This document shows positions 11,028-21,666 of a stretch of DNA of 64,000 nt, piece by piece. Source of the stretch: Aaosphaeria pasadenensis. Its lineage: Eukaryota > Ascomycota > Dothideomycetes > Pleosporales. Where the stretch lies: positions 124,001-188,000 of the forward strand of contig JAKLMB010000046.1 in assembly GCA_022813625.1 (NCBI GenBank), in the 5' to 3' direction. Both the position numbers and the translations under genes were made by a program. Position 1 is the stretch's first letter; each line of letters begins with the position of its first letter. The notes beneath the pieces are model-generated. The model was not told the origin of the DNA. It made no database searches and saw only the letters and a list, made by a program, of their open reading frames with translations.

Positions 11028-13321
11028 ATGTCAAAACGGTTTAAGGGCCGTAGCGCTATCGCTTGTCTAGCATGTCATAGCCAGAAGCTCAAGTGCAGTG
11101 GAGGTAAGCTTCGCTCTTCGTTTTGCCCAGTTTGTTCCTGACTTAAAGGTTGCAAGGGGACCCGTGCCAAAGGTGTCGCACGCGCGGACGGGAATGCGTT
11201 TTTCCAATCAGAGACCGGATATTATCTGTATCAGAGAGCTACATACGTGATCTCGAAGCTCAAGTGCATCAATCGCAACAAGCGCGTATGCAGCAGCAGG
11301 ATCCTGCTTGTAGCAATCATATGGGTAATACCAATGAGATCGAAAGGTCACAGTCAATGAAAGACTGCACCGCGGAGTGTTTCGTTCAATCTGTAAAAGA
11401 ACTATCGTCCCTTACAGCTGCTGGTGGACCGTCTCCTACGGAATCTATGTCGAATGGCCCAGGGCGATACACCTATGCTAAGCTTAAATTTGACTACATC
11501 CGTGAGTGCAATAACATGTCGATCTTTCCATTCATCTTGGCTAACCTTGTTTCGCCTAGAACCTGAGATTTCGATACGACTGCCACCTAAGCCGTATGCC
11601 TTACATCTTCTCGAAATATTCGAGGAAGGCTATTGCGACTATCACTGGTTCTTGCGGCGGAAGTTTCGCGAACGGCTAATGCTCACTTATTCGGATCCCC
11701 AAACCCAGACTACTGATCGGAACTGGCTCTGTCGAGTTTCTGTGGTGCTTGCCCTTGCCGAAACGTGGAATCGTGGAAGGAGTGCAACTTTAGGGAATAT
11801 CATTCCCAGCCAAGAAAATGCAGACCCTATCGCCCGACCCAGTCCATCATCAGATACCATATATGTATGGGGAGAAACACTTCCAGTGCCACCAGGGTCA
11901 GAGCTGTTCGAGCAATGTTTGTTGCTGCTCAAAATATCCCTCGAAGAACCATCATTAGAGGATGTTGAGGCACTTAATCTGATAGTAAGTTCTTGCAGTG
12001 TAGCAAGAGATAATTACACAACGATGAACGCTAATCCACTTGAAGGCGTTCTACAGCTACTCCCTCAACAGACGCAAAACGGCCTTTTTCTACGCAAGGC
12101 AAAGCCTGTCCCTAGCGAAGCTTCTTTCCCTCGACCAGCCCAGTACTCCTACCTTCGATTCTGAGCAACGTATCTTAGAAGAACATCGGAAACGGATCTG
12201 GTGGACGTGTTACTGTATGGATCGAATGGTGAGCACTGAACTAGGAATTGCACCTATGCAAGATTCCATCACCAAAGGGTTACAGTATCCTGATTCAAGT
12301 CACCTCTCACCTACCGAGCGTGCAGATTTTTTCGAGCCGTTCCTGCTCACAGCTCAGGTGCAACTCAGTATCATCAAAGGCAAGGTTGTCGAAACTGTAA
12401 CACAACGACTACAACTGAAGAGTGACGCGGACCCAGTCGCTGTACTTAAACCCTGCATGGATCTAGTTCAGAGTTGGAGAGAAGGTCTGCCTCCGGATCA
12501 ATGCTTCTCATTCGATGCCGGAATTCCTAGTGCGATGTTTGCGATTCCATTCCACAGGGTTTTGGCATCATTGTATCTGAGATACCACCAGGTAAGAAAG
12601 TTTTTCCAAAGGTTGAGCTCTAGTTGATGAGTCCAGTGTATTATACTGCTTTTCAGACCCATCCTCCTTCGCGATTTAGCTGCGACGGTAGGCGAGAGTG
12701 GCCCTTCAGGCTTGTCGCAGTTCAACGATGCCTTTGAATCAATGAAGTTGGAGTGCATAGAGGCCGCTAGGAATAATTGTAAGATTCTGATAGATCTTTG
12801 CAAGATGGGCAAGATTGGTATGCATGATTAACCATTTTTACGCGATCGAGTTTACTTTGACTGACATCTTAACAGCCAAGTTTGGATACTGGGAGTCTCT
12901 ACATCTTTTCTCAGGCCTGGCAATCCTGGCACTGTCTCGTTGCCTGACTCTCCCAGTGTCGCCCGCTTTAAGAGCTACAGGGAGCGCACTCAATGACCAT
13001 GAGGCTGAAACAGAGGATGCTCAGCTATACACGGGGGCGCGATGTCTCCTCGTGGAGATGTCTCGCGTTGGGAACCTCGCCGCGCAAGACTTCACAACCA
13101 TGCTGACAGATATTGAAACGATGGCACAGACAATTTTAGAAAATCGCCAAAAAGATCAATTGAGTGCCGTTCAGTCGGCGTCGAATCTCGGAGACGAAAG
13201 CGTACCTGAGGATACGACTTTTGCGCCCAAAAGCTCAGATCTACTGGATAGCATTATCGAGGAGCAAATGTGGTATAACATAGACTGGGAGGATATTCTC
13301 CGATATGGGGATAGTACATAA
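11028..13321 (+). CDS. Zn(II)2Cys6 transcription factor with Fungal_trans domain
   Basis: Six exons (11028-11103, 11157-11501, 11560-11984, 12046-12591, 12637-12817, 12876-13321) give 672 residues. The first intron splits the zinc cluster: CLACHSQKLKCSG before it, DPCQRCRTRGREC after it, spacing CX2CX6CX5CX2CX6C. A short coiled segment (SYIRDLEAQVHQS) follows. The middle homology region shows FYSYSLNRRKTAFFYARQ and RKRIWWTCYCMDRM. The C-terminus ends WYNIDWEDILRYGD, an acidic/aromatic tail common in such activators. It is convergent with the aminotransferase gene and is the nearest complete zinc-cluster gene to both the PLP-enzyme genes and, more distantly, the PKS cluster; its targets are unknown. 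Confidence 0.9.
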
Positions 13322-13480
13322 TTGATTTCAACAGATTCCCAGATACCACAGAGCGTCTTGATGCTGATCGTTATGGCTGATTACTTGATGTACTTCTCCA
13401 AGCGGTTACAAACCAAGCAATTCTCATGTTCAAACCTAGTACGTGCTTGGCTCATAAATATTAACATAGAGTCAAGTACT

Positions 13481-14875
13481 CTACTTCATTGCTTCAGCTA
13501 TTCTCTTGACACACTCCTCTACCAATTCTTCGGGTTGTGTAAACACCAAGCGGAACCAGCCTGGTTCTTCGGCGCCTGCTTCATCGCCGCTCACAACGTA
13601 CACTTGCTTCGCCAAAAGAAGTTTGTACACAAGAGCCGTGCTCGCATGCGGCTCCCCATCTACAACAGATTCCGGATGTTTCTCTTGCAGCTTCTTGCTG
13701 AGGTTGATGAACAGGAAGAAAGCGGCGTTCGCATTGGGCGCGTACGGAATGTCATACTGATTGAGCATCTTGACTGCGAAAGCATAAGCTTTTGATATAC
13801 GCTCTTGGTTGGTTTTGATGTAAAAGTCAAGAAACTTCTCATCGTTGAGGATGTGTGTAACTGCATTCTCGGCTAGTGATGAAGGAGCAGACATCAGAGA
13901 AGGTGAGCGACATGCCGCTAAGAATCTCGGGTTCGATTGCGAGATTATGGCCGAGAGTCGGATACCATTCGCGCCGAAGTCTTTTGAGGTGCCCCAGAGT
14001 ACGTGAACGAGACCGGGGTCAATGATGCCATCGAGATCAATCGAAAGTACAGACTCAAAGCCTACTGGCTCCTTCTCGAAGTGATCCACGGTATTCTTCC
14101 ATACGGTGAGAGAATATATCTCGTCGCTGACGAGGTGGATCTGGTATTTTTGACAGAGCTTCATTAAGCTAATGATAGTCTCCCTTGGATAGCAACGTCC
14201 TAATGGATTATGTGGGTGGCATAGCATGAGCGCGCGCACTTTGACACCTTGTTTGTTCGACTCCAGCAGAGCCTCTTCATACTTTCGCACGCAGTCGGTC
14301 GACAAGGGGTCAACATCACCAAAGGATACCGGGACAACGTTGACATTGGGGCGCTGTGTAATATCCGGCAAGAACGCTCTGTAATACGGTCTTCCAAGTA
14401 GAATTCCTTCGCCGGGATTGGCCAAGGCCCATGCTACGTGCTCGATGGAGGCTGTGACTCCATTCGTTACCACGATTTGATCCGCGTCCACGGGGGTGAA
14501 GGCACCAAACCGCTCAGCGAAGAACTTTGCAAGAGCCTTTCTGACCGGAATAGAGCCGAAAGGACCATCGCCATATGTGAAAGCCCTCGAATTTGTGTCT
14601 ACGAGGTTTTTTTCGTTGATGAAGTCTCGCAACTCTCCGTGCATAAGAGCATTTTCGGCACATCCTAGGGATACGTACCCCTCCGGATTCGTGTTCGGAT
14701 CCCAGAGGTTTGCGCATACTTCCCACAAAGTTGGCTGGTGATATGTTAAAAATAAAGAAGCTATAATGAAAAAAAACCAGGTACCCACGATGTCATTCGA
14801 CCCTGGCTCACTTGCGCTGGCCCCGCGGGTGGAAAGACCAGTTGGCTTTGTGCGAATCGGTATCTCAGAAGTCAT
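13481..14875 (-). CDS. Class I/II PLP aminotransferase, ACC synthase-like
   Basis: Probable exons 14875-14789 and 14734-13481. The intervening 54 nt are a multiple of three and have no stop, so the region reads through as one frame, but the extra residues (VGTWFFFIIASLF and so on) are alien to the family and the ends are GT-AG. The fold-type I domain is clear: NPEGYVSLGCAEN, TYGDGPFGSIPVRKALA, HPHNPLGR (Asn contacting PLP), SDEIYSLTVW (Asp/Tyr contacts), TSKDFGANGIR (Schiff-base Lys). This is the 1-aminocyclopropane-1-carboxylate synthase-like group of fungal aminotransferases, many of which are not true ACC synthases. Neighbours suggest amino-acid metabolism with the PLP lyase/M20 fusion. 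Confidence 0.88.
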   Translation of the reverse strand: MTSEIPIRTKPTGLSTRGASASEPGSNDIVGTWFFFIIASLFLTYHQPTLWEVCANLWDPNTNPEGYVSLGCAENALMHGELRDFINEKNLVDTNSRAFTYGDGPFGSIPVRKALAKFFAERFGAFTPVDADQIVVTNGVTASIEHVAWALANPGEGILLGRPYYRAFLPDITQRPNVNVVPVSFGDVDPLSTDCVRKYEEALLESNKQGVKVRALMLCHPHNPLGRCYPRETIISLMKLCQKYQIHLVSDEIYSLTVWKNTVDHFEKEPVGFESVLSIDLDGIIDPGLVHVLWGTSKDFGANGIRLSAIISQSNPRFLAACRSPSLMSAPSSLAENAVTHILNDEKFLDFYIKTNQERISKAYAFAVKMLNQYDIPYAPNANAAFFLFINLSKKLQEKHPESVVDGEPHASTALVYKLLLAKQVYVVSGDEAGAEEPGWFRLVFTQPEELVEECVKRIAEAMK

Positions 14876-15680
14876 GATGAGATTGGATAGTATGGAGTTC
14901 CGAAAATGGCCGACAGAAAATGAGTTGCAGTTTTTACACGGATTTGTAGCAGTTAGGTGCTATAAACAATCGCAAGTGTAAAGAGAGGCTTGTATATTTG
15001 TAGCTGCGGGTCAGGAATCCAGTCATCGCGATTCTAAATCTAGGGGCGATAGCACCCCACCTAGTCACGCCGAGGTCGCGCCCTACACAGAACGTGTCGC
15101 GATCAGCAACGCTTGAGAAGTCAAACCCGTCCCGTCATCTATCATTTTGAAGAATATGATTTAGTATGTCTAGCATAAGTGATCAATGTGGCAATTAGTT
15201 ATTCAAATTTTGCTAACATGCTATTGCAACCTCTTTCGACTACAACGGATCTCTCCCTACGTTCTCACCAATGTTTCCCCGTCGCTGCTATAAACTTTCC
15301 GACGGCTAATGTGTTGATACGGAGTTCCTTTCAGGCCTTATTGATAGAATTCATTTATATTCCCAAGGAAGTCCAATCATCAGTCGTGATGGAACGTCTA
15401 CCGGAAGGCCGAAAGTGGAACTGTTCAGAGAGGGCGCACGGCGCTAAACCGAGAGTGTTCGCAGAAGGCGCCAATTGCAACAATGCTGAGCTTTTCCGTG
15501 TTCACAGAAGGCGCTGGCCTTCCAGGTTTGATAACAAAGATTTGATAAGAGGAAGAGGATCTGAATGTATTCAAACACGAATCTCGAAGCGCATCAGTCT
15601 CGATTGACCTTTCGCCGATCAAGAGCCTTGGTACTGTAGAGAAACTATTTCCGTTATCTTCGTTTCTTCTCCTAGACACA
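14876..15680. promoter_or_regulatory. Divergent promoter between aminotransferase and lyase-M20 fusion, with repeated motif
   Basis: 805 bp between two divergent starts, without a supported gene. Two 18-bp words matching at 16 positions, GTGTTCGCAGAAGGCGCC (15455-15472) and GTGTTCACAGAAGGCGCT (15498-15515), lie about 180 bp upstream of the fusion start. A weaker third copy, GTTCAGAGAGGGCGC, is at 15423-15437. They are candidate operator sites. Confidence 0.45.
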
Positions 15681-17933
15681 ATGAGTAGTCTTGCACGCAA
15701 ACCTCTATTCCGTCCACATGTGGAGTCATGGCACTCTACCCCAACCAAAAGTGTCGATGATGCCTTTCGATTTCATCAAAGTCTACCAGATTATAAACCT
15801 ACACCACTTGTCAACCTCGCCAGTGTAGCCAAAGAAATTGGCGTTCGAGCCGTCTATGTCAAAGACGAGTCGTCTCGGTTTGGTCTACCGTCATTCAAAG
15901 TTCTCGGTGCCTCATGGGGTACTTATCGAGCGCTGGCGGCAAAGCTGGATCTACCGGTAGATGCAGACCTTGATACTGTCCGGCAGGCAGCATCAACGGA
16001 AGGCATCAAGCTTTATGCTGCTACTGATGGTAATCACGGCCGAGCAGTCGCATGGATGGGAAAGTTGCTAGGACTTCTCTCGGTCATCATGGTTCCAGCG
16101 GGCATGCATCAATCCACAATTAGCTTGATTGAGTCAGAAGGAGCCGATGTGATCGTATCGCACGGAGATTATGATCAGGCCGTCGAAGAAGCTTATATTG
16201 CTGCAAATTCCGAGGGGGGCATCCTCATTCAAGACTTCGCTTTCGGTGATTACCAAGAAATACCTCAATGGATCGTGGAGGGCTACCAAACGATGATGCA
16301 AGAGACACAGGATCAGCTCCAAGGCGACAAGGCAGATCTCGTTATTGTACCGGCCGGAGTAGGATCATTCGCCCAATCTGCCGTCTCTCATTTCCGCCAG
16401 CCGGGCAGTTCGACCAAGGTCCTTACTGTAGAGCCAGATACCGCAGCATGTCTACGTAAGAGTTTTGAGAGCGGACAATTGACCGCGATCTCCACAACGC
16501 CTACCATCATGGCGGGATTGGATTGCGGTACGCCCTCATCGATCTCTTGGCCAATACTGCGAGACGGTGTCTGGGGAAGCATCACAGTGTCAGATTTCGA
16601 AGCGCATGTGGCGACTCAGGATATCCAAAGTTTTGGTGTGTCTGCCGGCCCTTGCGGAGGCAGCCCATTGGCAGCACTGCGACGGCTCAGCTCTGCAGAC
16701 AAGATGAAACTGGGCCTTGATCATAACAGTGTGGTCGTATTGCCATGTACAGAAGGCATGAGGGAATACATCTTGCCTCTCGATGTGGCCATCGATGACC
16801 CTATAAAGCTCACCCAGCAGTTGGTTCAGATAAATTCCGCAAACCCGGGCATGGGAAGTATACCTGGTCCAGGAGAAACCGAAATTGCAAGATATATTGC
16901 CGCTTGGTTAGAACACCGAGATATTGAGGCACATTGGGTTGAACCAACCAAAGGACGACCTTCAATTGTAGGAGTATCTCGCGGGACCGGTAACGGCAAA
17001 AGCCTGATGTTTAACGGTCATATCGACACCGTAACACTCGGAGGCTACGAGGGTGATCCATTAAGCGGCGAGATAAAAGATGGGAAGATCTATGGACGAG
17101 GGGCGGCTGATATGAAATGCGGTATCGCTGCCAGCATGGTTGCACTCGCCAAATCTAAGCAGCTTCGTCTTGCAGGAGATGTCATCTTTGCCGGCGTAGC
17201 AGACGAGGAGAATTTGAGTATTGGCACAGAAGACATACTCAAGGCTGGCTGGAGAGCAGACGCTGCTATTGTCTGTGAACCCACAAACCTGAGCCTCGTC
17301 AATACTCACAAGGGCTTCGTATGGCTTGAAGTAGACATCCATGGCGTGGCAGCTCACGGTTCACGAGCGGACCTCGGTATCGATGCCATTGCTAAAGCAG
17401 GCCATTTCCTTGTGGCATTGGACTGGCATTCCGATGAGCTTCGGAAATCGAGAGACGACTCACCTGTTGGACCACCTACAATTCATGCCTCCATGATCAA
17501 GGGTGGTGAAGAAGCGTCATCATATCCTGCTATTTGCACATTGACAATCGAACGTCGGACTCTTCCAGGCGAGACCTCCACACTCGTAGAGCAGGAGCTG
17601 CGCAACATCCTTGATAAGATCAAGGAAAGTGTCAAAGACTTCAATTTCGACATCAGAGTAACATTCGAACGACCATCATTTGAACTGCCCCGCGACCATC
17701 CTTTCTGCAATATGGTCAGCGACCTTCTCGGCCAATCTAGTGGTGAGAAGAAGGAGTTTGAAGCAGTGCCATATTGGACAGACTGTGCTCTCTTGGCGGA
17801 GAAGGGAATTTCAACCTTGCTTTGGGGCCCAGTTGGGGATGGCCTGCATGGGAAGGAAGAGTGGGCTGAGGCCGAGTCTGTTAATGTAGTCACAGCCGGA
17901 CTTACGTCTATTGCGGAGGAATTCTGTAAATAG
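15681..17933 (+). CDS. Fusion of diaminopropionate ammonia-lyase-like PLP enzyme and M20 deacylase/peptidase
   Basis: A single uninterrupted frame of 750 residues. Residues 1 to about 368 are a fold-type II PLP enzyme resembling 2,3-diaminopropionate ammonia-lyase: VKDESSRFGLPSFKVLGAS with the Schiff-base Lys near residue 73, TDGNHGRAVAWMGKLLG, and the Gly-rich phosphate loop VPAGVGSFAQSA. Residues about 370-750 are an M20 (ArgE/DapE/carboxypeptidase) metalloenzyme: FNGHIDTV (His 447), GRGAADMKCG, ADEENLS, CEPTNLSLVNTHKGF, and a final GPVGDGLHGKEEW. All expected metal ligands and the general-base Glu are visible. A plausible job is deacylation or peptide cleavage coupled to beta-elimination on the released amino acid. 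No signal peptide, so cytosolic. Confidence 0.87.
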   Translation: MSSLARKPLFRPHVESWHSTPTKSVDDAFRFHQSLPDYKPTPLVNLASVAKEIGVRAVYVKDESSRFGLPSFKVLGASWGTYRALAAKLDLPVDADLDTVRQAASTEGIKLYAATDGNHGRAVAWMGKLLGLLSVIMVPAGMHQSTISLIESEGADVIVSHGDYDQAVEEAYIAANSEGGILIQDFAFGDYQEIPQWIVEGYQTMMQETQDQLQGDKADLVIVPAGVGSFAQSAVSHFRQPGSSTKVLTVEPDTAACLRKSFESGQLTAISTTPTIMAGLDCGTPSSISWPILRDGVWGSITVSDFEAHVATQDIQSFGVSAGPCGGSPLAALRRLSSADKMKLGLDHNSVVVLPCTEGMREYILPLDVAIDDPIKLTQQLVQINSANPGMGSIPGPGETEIARYIAAWLEHRDIEAHWVEPTKGRPSIVGVSRGTGNGKSLMFNGHIDTVTLGGYEGDPLSGEIKDGKIYGRGAADMKCGIAASMVALAKSKQLRLAGDVIFAGVADEENLSIGTEDILKAGWRADAAIVCEPTNLSLVNTHKGFVWLEVDIHGVAAHGSRADLGIDAIAKAGHFLVALDWHSDELRKSRDDSPVGPPTIHASMIKGGEEASSYPAICTLTIERRTLPGETSTLVEQELRNILDKIKESVKDFNFDIRVTFERPSFELPRDHPFCNMVSDLLGQSSGEKKEFEAVPYWTDCALLAEKGISTLLWGPVGDGLHGKEEWAEAESVNVVTAGLTSIAEEFCK

Positions 17934-18163
17934 ATAGCATCAAGTAACATAGATGAAGGAGATTTGTCAATCAGCATCGACATGAGGATCAAAATGGTGT
18001 CGACTAATCGACCAACGTAACGGATTTCTAGGAGAGCGGATATCAATGGAAAGCAAATGACCATTGAGTTTCCTTCGTACACTATACATGACTAGATTCT
18101 CGGCACAGAGTCACCATAAGTCGCCGAGCCTTGAATCTTTTTCTTACAGGTTTTGTGTGTTCG

Positions 18164-19954
18164 TCAGATGAATTGTACCAAAGCGCCCCACGGCTCATGG
18201 ATGCCATGACCGCCAATCCAATCTGCCATCGTTGCGCCAGCTTTGAAATGTGATACGATGTGTGCGGCTCGCTCCTTCCAACTATTTAGCTGCTGAAAAC
18301 AAAACCCACACGTACTATCCACAGCATCGCAGCTTTGCCGAAGTTTGTCCACACTTGAATCCAATGCCCAATGCTCCCACTTCACGCACCCATGGAACTT
18401 TACGAGGTGTTGCCACAAGTGATCTTTCCTGTGAAAGGTTCGGTCTGCGATGCTACGTTCTGCACAGGCGGAGAACTCGTGAGACTGGAGATGTTCCTCG
18501 CCAGGGTCTTCTTCTCCACAGAGGGAGCAGCGAGGTTTGCTTTGGCCGACGCACCAAACGATGGGTTGCGCATCTAAAGGTAATAGATCGGAGCACACCC
18601 AGGCGTCCAGACCTGGGAGATGGACGGATCTTTCGTGTCGAACCCAATCGGACTTTTTGGTAAAGCTGCGGCCGCAGAAGCTGCATTGCAGAAGGTACGA
18701 CGAATGACGCCCTCTTCGACCTCTTTTACAGGACAAGGGAGTGATTTTCAGTTGAGAGCTCCGCACCCCTTCAGTGCCAGTATACGAACTATTCGAGTCT
18801 TGGGACAGGTAGACTGAAAGCTCGCTGGAAGAGTCATGAACCGAAAATGTACCGGTAGAAGATGTGGCCTCTGCACCTATAGCTCCCACCGATGCGATTG
18901 AGTGATCGTCCGGTGTGGTTGAAAGTAGAGTATCCTGTGACATTTCCATCAATGCATTCTCAATATCTACCATGGACGCGGGCTCTTCCTCTGGTGGACT
19001 GTTGCGCCATCTTGACAACGGTGACGTTGACAAGCTGTCGCGAGGAGCAGGGGATCCTTCGCGAATAGCCTTCTTGCTCCTCGGGCGACCTAGCCCAGCA
19101 GCATGGCGCTGACGTCGACGAGCATTGTTGAACCAGTTGAGTATTTGTGTCAAGCTAAGACCAGTAGTCTGCACAAATATCTCTTTCTCTTGATCGGAAG
19201 GATATGGATGGTCTGGATGATTGGCCATCCATTGCCGCAACGGACGCGTCTTGAGTCCAGAGCGTGAGTTCGACCGTTTTCCGGTTGACTTCACCTCATT
19301 AACTTCAAATCTCTCGAGACTTTGGTCAAAACTGGGGTTTTGATAGTCTGTAGGGTCTCCTTCGTATACACCATGGAGATTCCCGACTACAGGCTGCGGA
19401 GTTTCAAATGCAGAGGCTTGTCTCTTTGAAGGTCCGGCCAAACTGCAGGGCTGAAAAAGTGCAACGCAACTCGAACAAGCTGTTGTGGGATTCGGATTAT
19501 CATGAGTGGTGTATAGACTGAAACATTGCAGTCGCAGACGAGAGCAATGTGTACATGGCTCGGCTGGCCGGAATGCTCCATTGAGCCGAAAAAACTCGTC
19601 CATCGCAAACTCTTCGCTGCTTGGAAATTGACCCTGCAAATCTCTACTTGTTTGAAAGCTGCTGAATCCTTGGAATGCATCCCGTGATAAGCCATATCCT
19701 TGCTGAAGCGTGTTGTCGTTCCAAGTTGGTTGGGGCGCTGATGAATTTTCAGGTACAATCCCCACGGACGCTCCGCTGTACGGTTGAGGCTCTACACCAC
19801 GATTCAGGTCATCGTCCTTCATCATGTCTGTAGTGGCATACTCGTGGAAAGGGAAGGAACTCAAGCCGGCGCTATCGGCACATTCGATTTGATTCATTGC
19901 TTGGTACACGCTGCGGATTTGCCTCAAACGAGTTGAAATCGACCTGAGTGGCAC
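18164..19954 (-). CDS. Homeobox (KN/TALE type) plus C2H2 zinc-finger transcription factor
   Basis: One open frame of 596 residues; a later Met at 19897 (MNQIECADSAG) may be the true start. Near the middle there is a homeodomain of the KN/TALE class: QWMANHPDHPYPSDQEKE and LTQILNWFNNARRRQR with the invariant WFxNxRRR helix 3. Downstream a C2H2 finger reads CSFCGRSFTKKSDWVRHERSVH, followed by further Cys/His pairs (CSLCGEEDPGEEHLQSH, CGFCFQQLNSWKERAAHIVSH) that look like degenerate fingers. An N-terminal Cys-rich stretch (CTHCSRLRLQC, CSSCVALFQPC) may bind zinc as well. Such homeobox/C2H2 combinations are common in Pezizomycotina, mostly uncharacterised. Confidence 0.88.
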   Translation of the reverse strand: MPLRSISTRLRQIRSVYQAMNQIECADSAGLSSFPFHEYATTDMMKDDDLNRGVEPQPYSGASVGIVPENSSAPQPTWNDNTLQQGYGLSRDAFQGFSSFQTSRDLQGQFPSSEEFAMDEFFRLNGAFRPAEPCTHCSRLRLQCFSLYTTHDNPNPTTACSSCVALFQPCSLAGPSKRQASAFETPQPVVGNLHGVYEGDPTDYQNPSFDQSLERFEVNEVKSTGKRSNSRSGLKTRPLRQWMANHPDHPYPSDQEKEIFVQTTGLSLTQILNWFNNARRRQRHAAGLGRPRSKKAIREGSPAPRDSLSTSPLSRWRNSPPEEEPASMVDIENALMEMSQDTLLSTTPDDHSIASVGAIGAEATSSTGTFSVHDSSSELSVYLSQDSNSSYTGTEGVRSSQLKITPLSCKRGRRGRHSSYLLQCSFCGRSFTKKSDWVRHERSVHLPGLDAWVCSDLLPLDAQPIVWCVGQSKPRCSLCGEEDPGEEHLQSHEFSACAERSIADRTFHRKDHLWQHLVKFHGCVKWEHWALDSSVDKLRQSCDAVDSTCGFCFQQLNSWKERAAHIVSHFKAGATMADWIGGHGIHEPWGALVQFI

Positions 19955-20672
19955 CCCATGCTAATGAGCATGAACGGGATCCTGGAGATTGGTGTCGATT
20001 TTGTTCGCAATATGAATAAATCAAAGGAAATTTGGAACAGATCAAGTGTTCACATGTCATTCGATTAGAGGATCAGATTTGGTCTCACGAAGTCAAACTC
20101 TCAACGCCTTCGAGCGGAGTAAAAGCACGAGCCACCAGTCCAAATTACTCACCAATCAGTGACCGTAACAGAAGATTTCTGTTGGTAGGTACTTCCCCTC
20201 TAGGCACCAGGTACCATGTATATATTATAATAACTACCAGATTGATCTGTTACTTGCAGGATTATTTTAGTGCCACATTGTTGCAATATTTATAATATAG
20301 TTAAATACTTGTAATTCATCGATCAGGTAAGGAAAACCAAGCAAGGTGTGGAATAATTATTCTATTTAATTATACTTGATATCTTCCTCATTTAGTGTTG
20401 AAGCGTTTGTATACTTCATTCGTGTATTCCTTCATGTAACAGCCTTCCTACAAAATTTGGGAGATCGACAGTTAATCAATCATCAAGTTGCTTGCTTGTT
20501 GATCAAACCCCGAGCCAAAGAGACAGCAGGGTAGAGCACCAAGGAAAGAGGAAAGAAAACCCCCCATTGCTAGTATCGCCCCAGTTGATGATTCATGTTA
20601 TTTACAGCACATTCTCCTGAACGCACGCCTCGCGGGCATCTCCGCTTGCCATGTGACCTTTGCTCCATCAAT
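19955..20672. other. Intergenic region
   Basis: Lies between two minus-strand genes: promoter of the homeobox gene plus 3' flank of the next gene upstream. The part 20210-20400 is AT-rich. I see no ORF with recognisable features, no tRNA and no clear repeat. Confidence 0.5.
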
Positions 20673-21666
20673 TCATTGTGAACTGATTGGCTGAGTGAAA
20701 GATTGTTTGCCCCCTTTTCGAGTCGCGAACTTGTATGCCTCATGTAAATACTGACAAAGTTTTATCCCGGGGATGGAGATGTCCATGTCTTCTTCTCCCA
20801 ATTCTTTCTTGACGAGGTCATCGTAGGCGAAATCGCTAAGGCGGAGACGTATGCCCGGGCTGTCGACGGGCTCTCCTTTGCTGTTACGAAAAGTCTGATG
20901 AAAATGTTAGAGAACTGCGCACGGTAGTACACGGATTGAGCATACCTCTTCTATAAGCGATCCTACCGCACGTAATTCAAGTCCGTCTGGGGTTTGGCGC
21001 AACTGCGGCCGCCAAGTTGATAGTGTTGCTTCGCGCAACTCATTGTTGTCGTACTCGACGTTTACACAGACGACGACCCGTATATTAGATTCTGACTCCA
21101 AGATGTACTCCTCAGCTAGCCTGCGCAGGCATCTCTTATTCTGCGAGTATGCAAATTCGATGATGACGCCAGCATATACTGCATGGTTGTGCGCGAACGA
21201 TATGTCCGGGTCATGTCTCGACTTGCTATTGTTGAAACATATCGTAGCATGCCCGTCAGGAGACACATCCCGTGCGAATTTTGCCCTCCTGTCCGATCCA
21301 TTACCAATTTCTTTGAGCTGGCACCATATATCTTTCTCGACTTGAACGAGAAATCTTTCATTTATCTTAAAACCACTGCGTATTACTAGTAGACATTGGT
21401 CTTCGTAATAGTCATGCCTGCCAAGTCCTCTGTCAGTTAACTTCATTGTTGTCGGTAAATTCTACTTGCCGGATCTTATCGTCCATGAATCCCCAAAGTT
21501 CTTCGTCTTGTTGGAGCGCACTCTGTATCTCATCAAAGTCCCCTTCTTCAAGCTGAAATCTTGTCCAATGGGTGTTTGCTGGGTGGGTTCCTGCTTCAAG
21601 TTGTCTGAAAGCCTCGATAACGCTCTCTGCCCCCGGAGACAGCTTCGCGATCGTTGTCGAAGACAT
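20673..21666 (-). CDS. Conserved fungal hypothetical protein, possible PD-(D/E)XK nuclease-like fold
   Basis: Three exons (21666-21470, 21417-20946, 20894-20673) encode 296 residues. The first intron has GC-AG ends with the donor GCAAGT; the GT donor two bases downstream would break the frame, whereas the GC donor yields DDKIRHDYYED, matching the register seen in this family. The third exon, ending in QPISSQ, completes the protein. The central core HDPDISFAHNHAVYAGV followed by IIEFAYSQNKR resembles a family of fungal proteins with an acidic residue pair and E-x-x-x-S-Q, which I suspect is a PD-(D/E)XK-like fold; that assignment is inference. Function unknown. It is in the accessory part of the window together with ankyrin and Clr5 genes. 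Confidence 0.72.

Noticed and set aside
15179..15607. Plus-strand frame of 142 codons in the aminotransferase/fusion spacer
   Set aside because: No recognisable domain, overlaps the repeated motifs and lies in a divergent promoter; composition looks non-coding.
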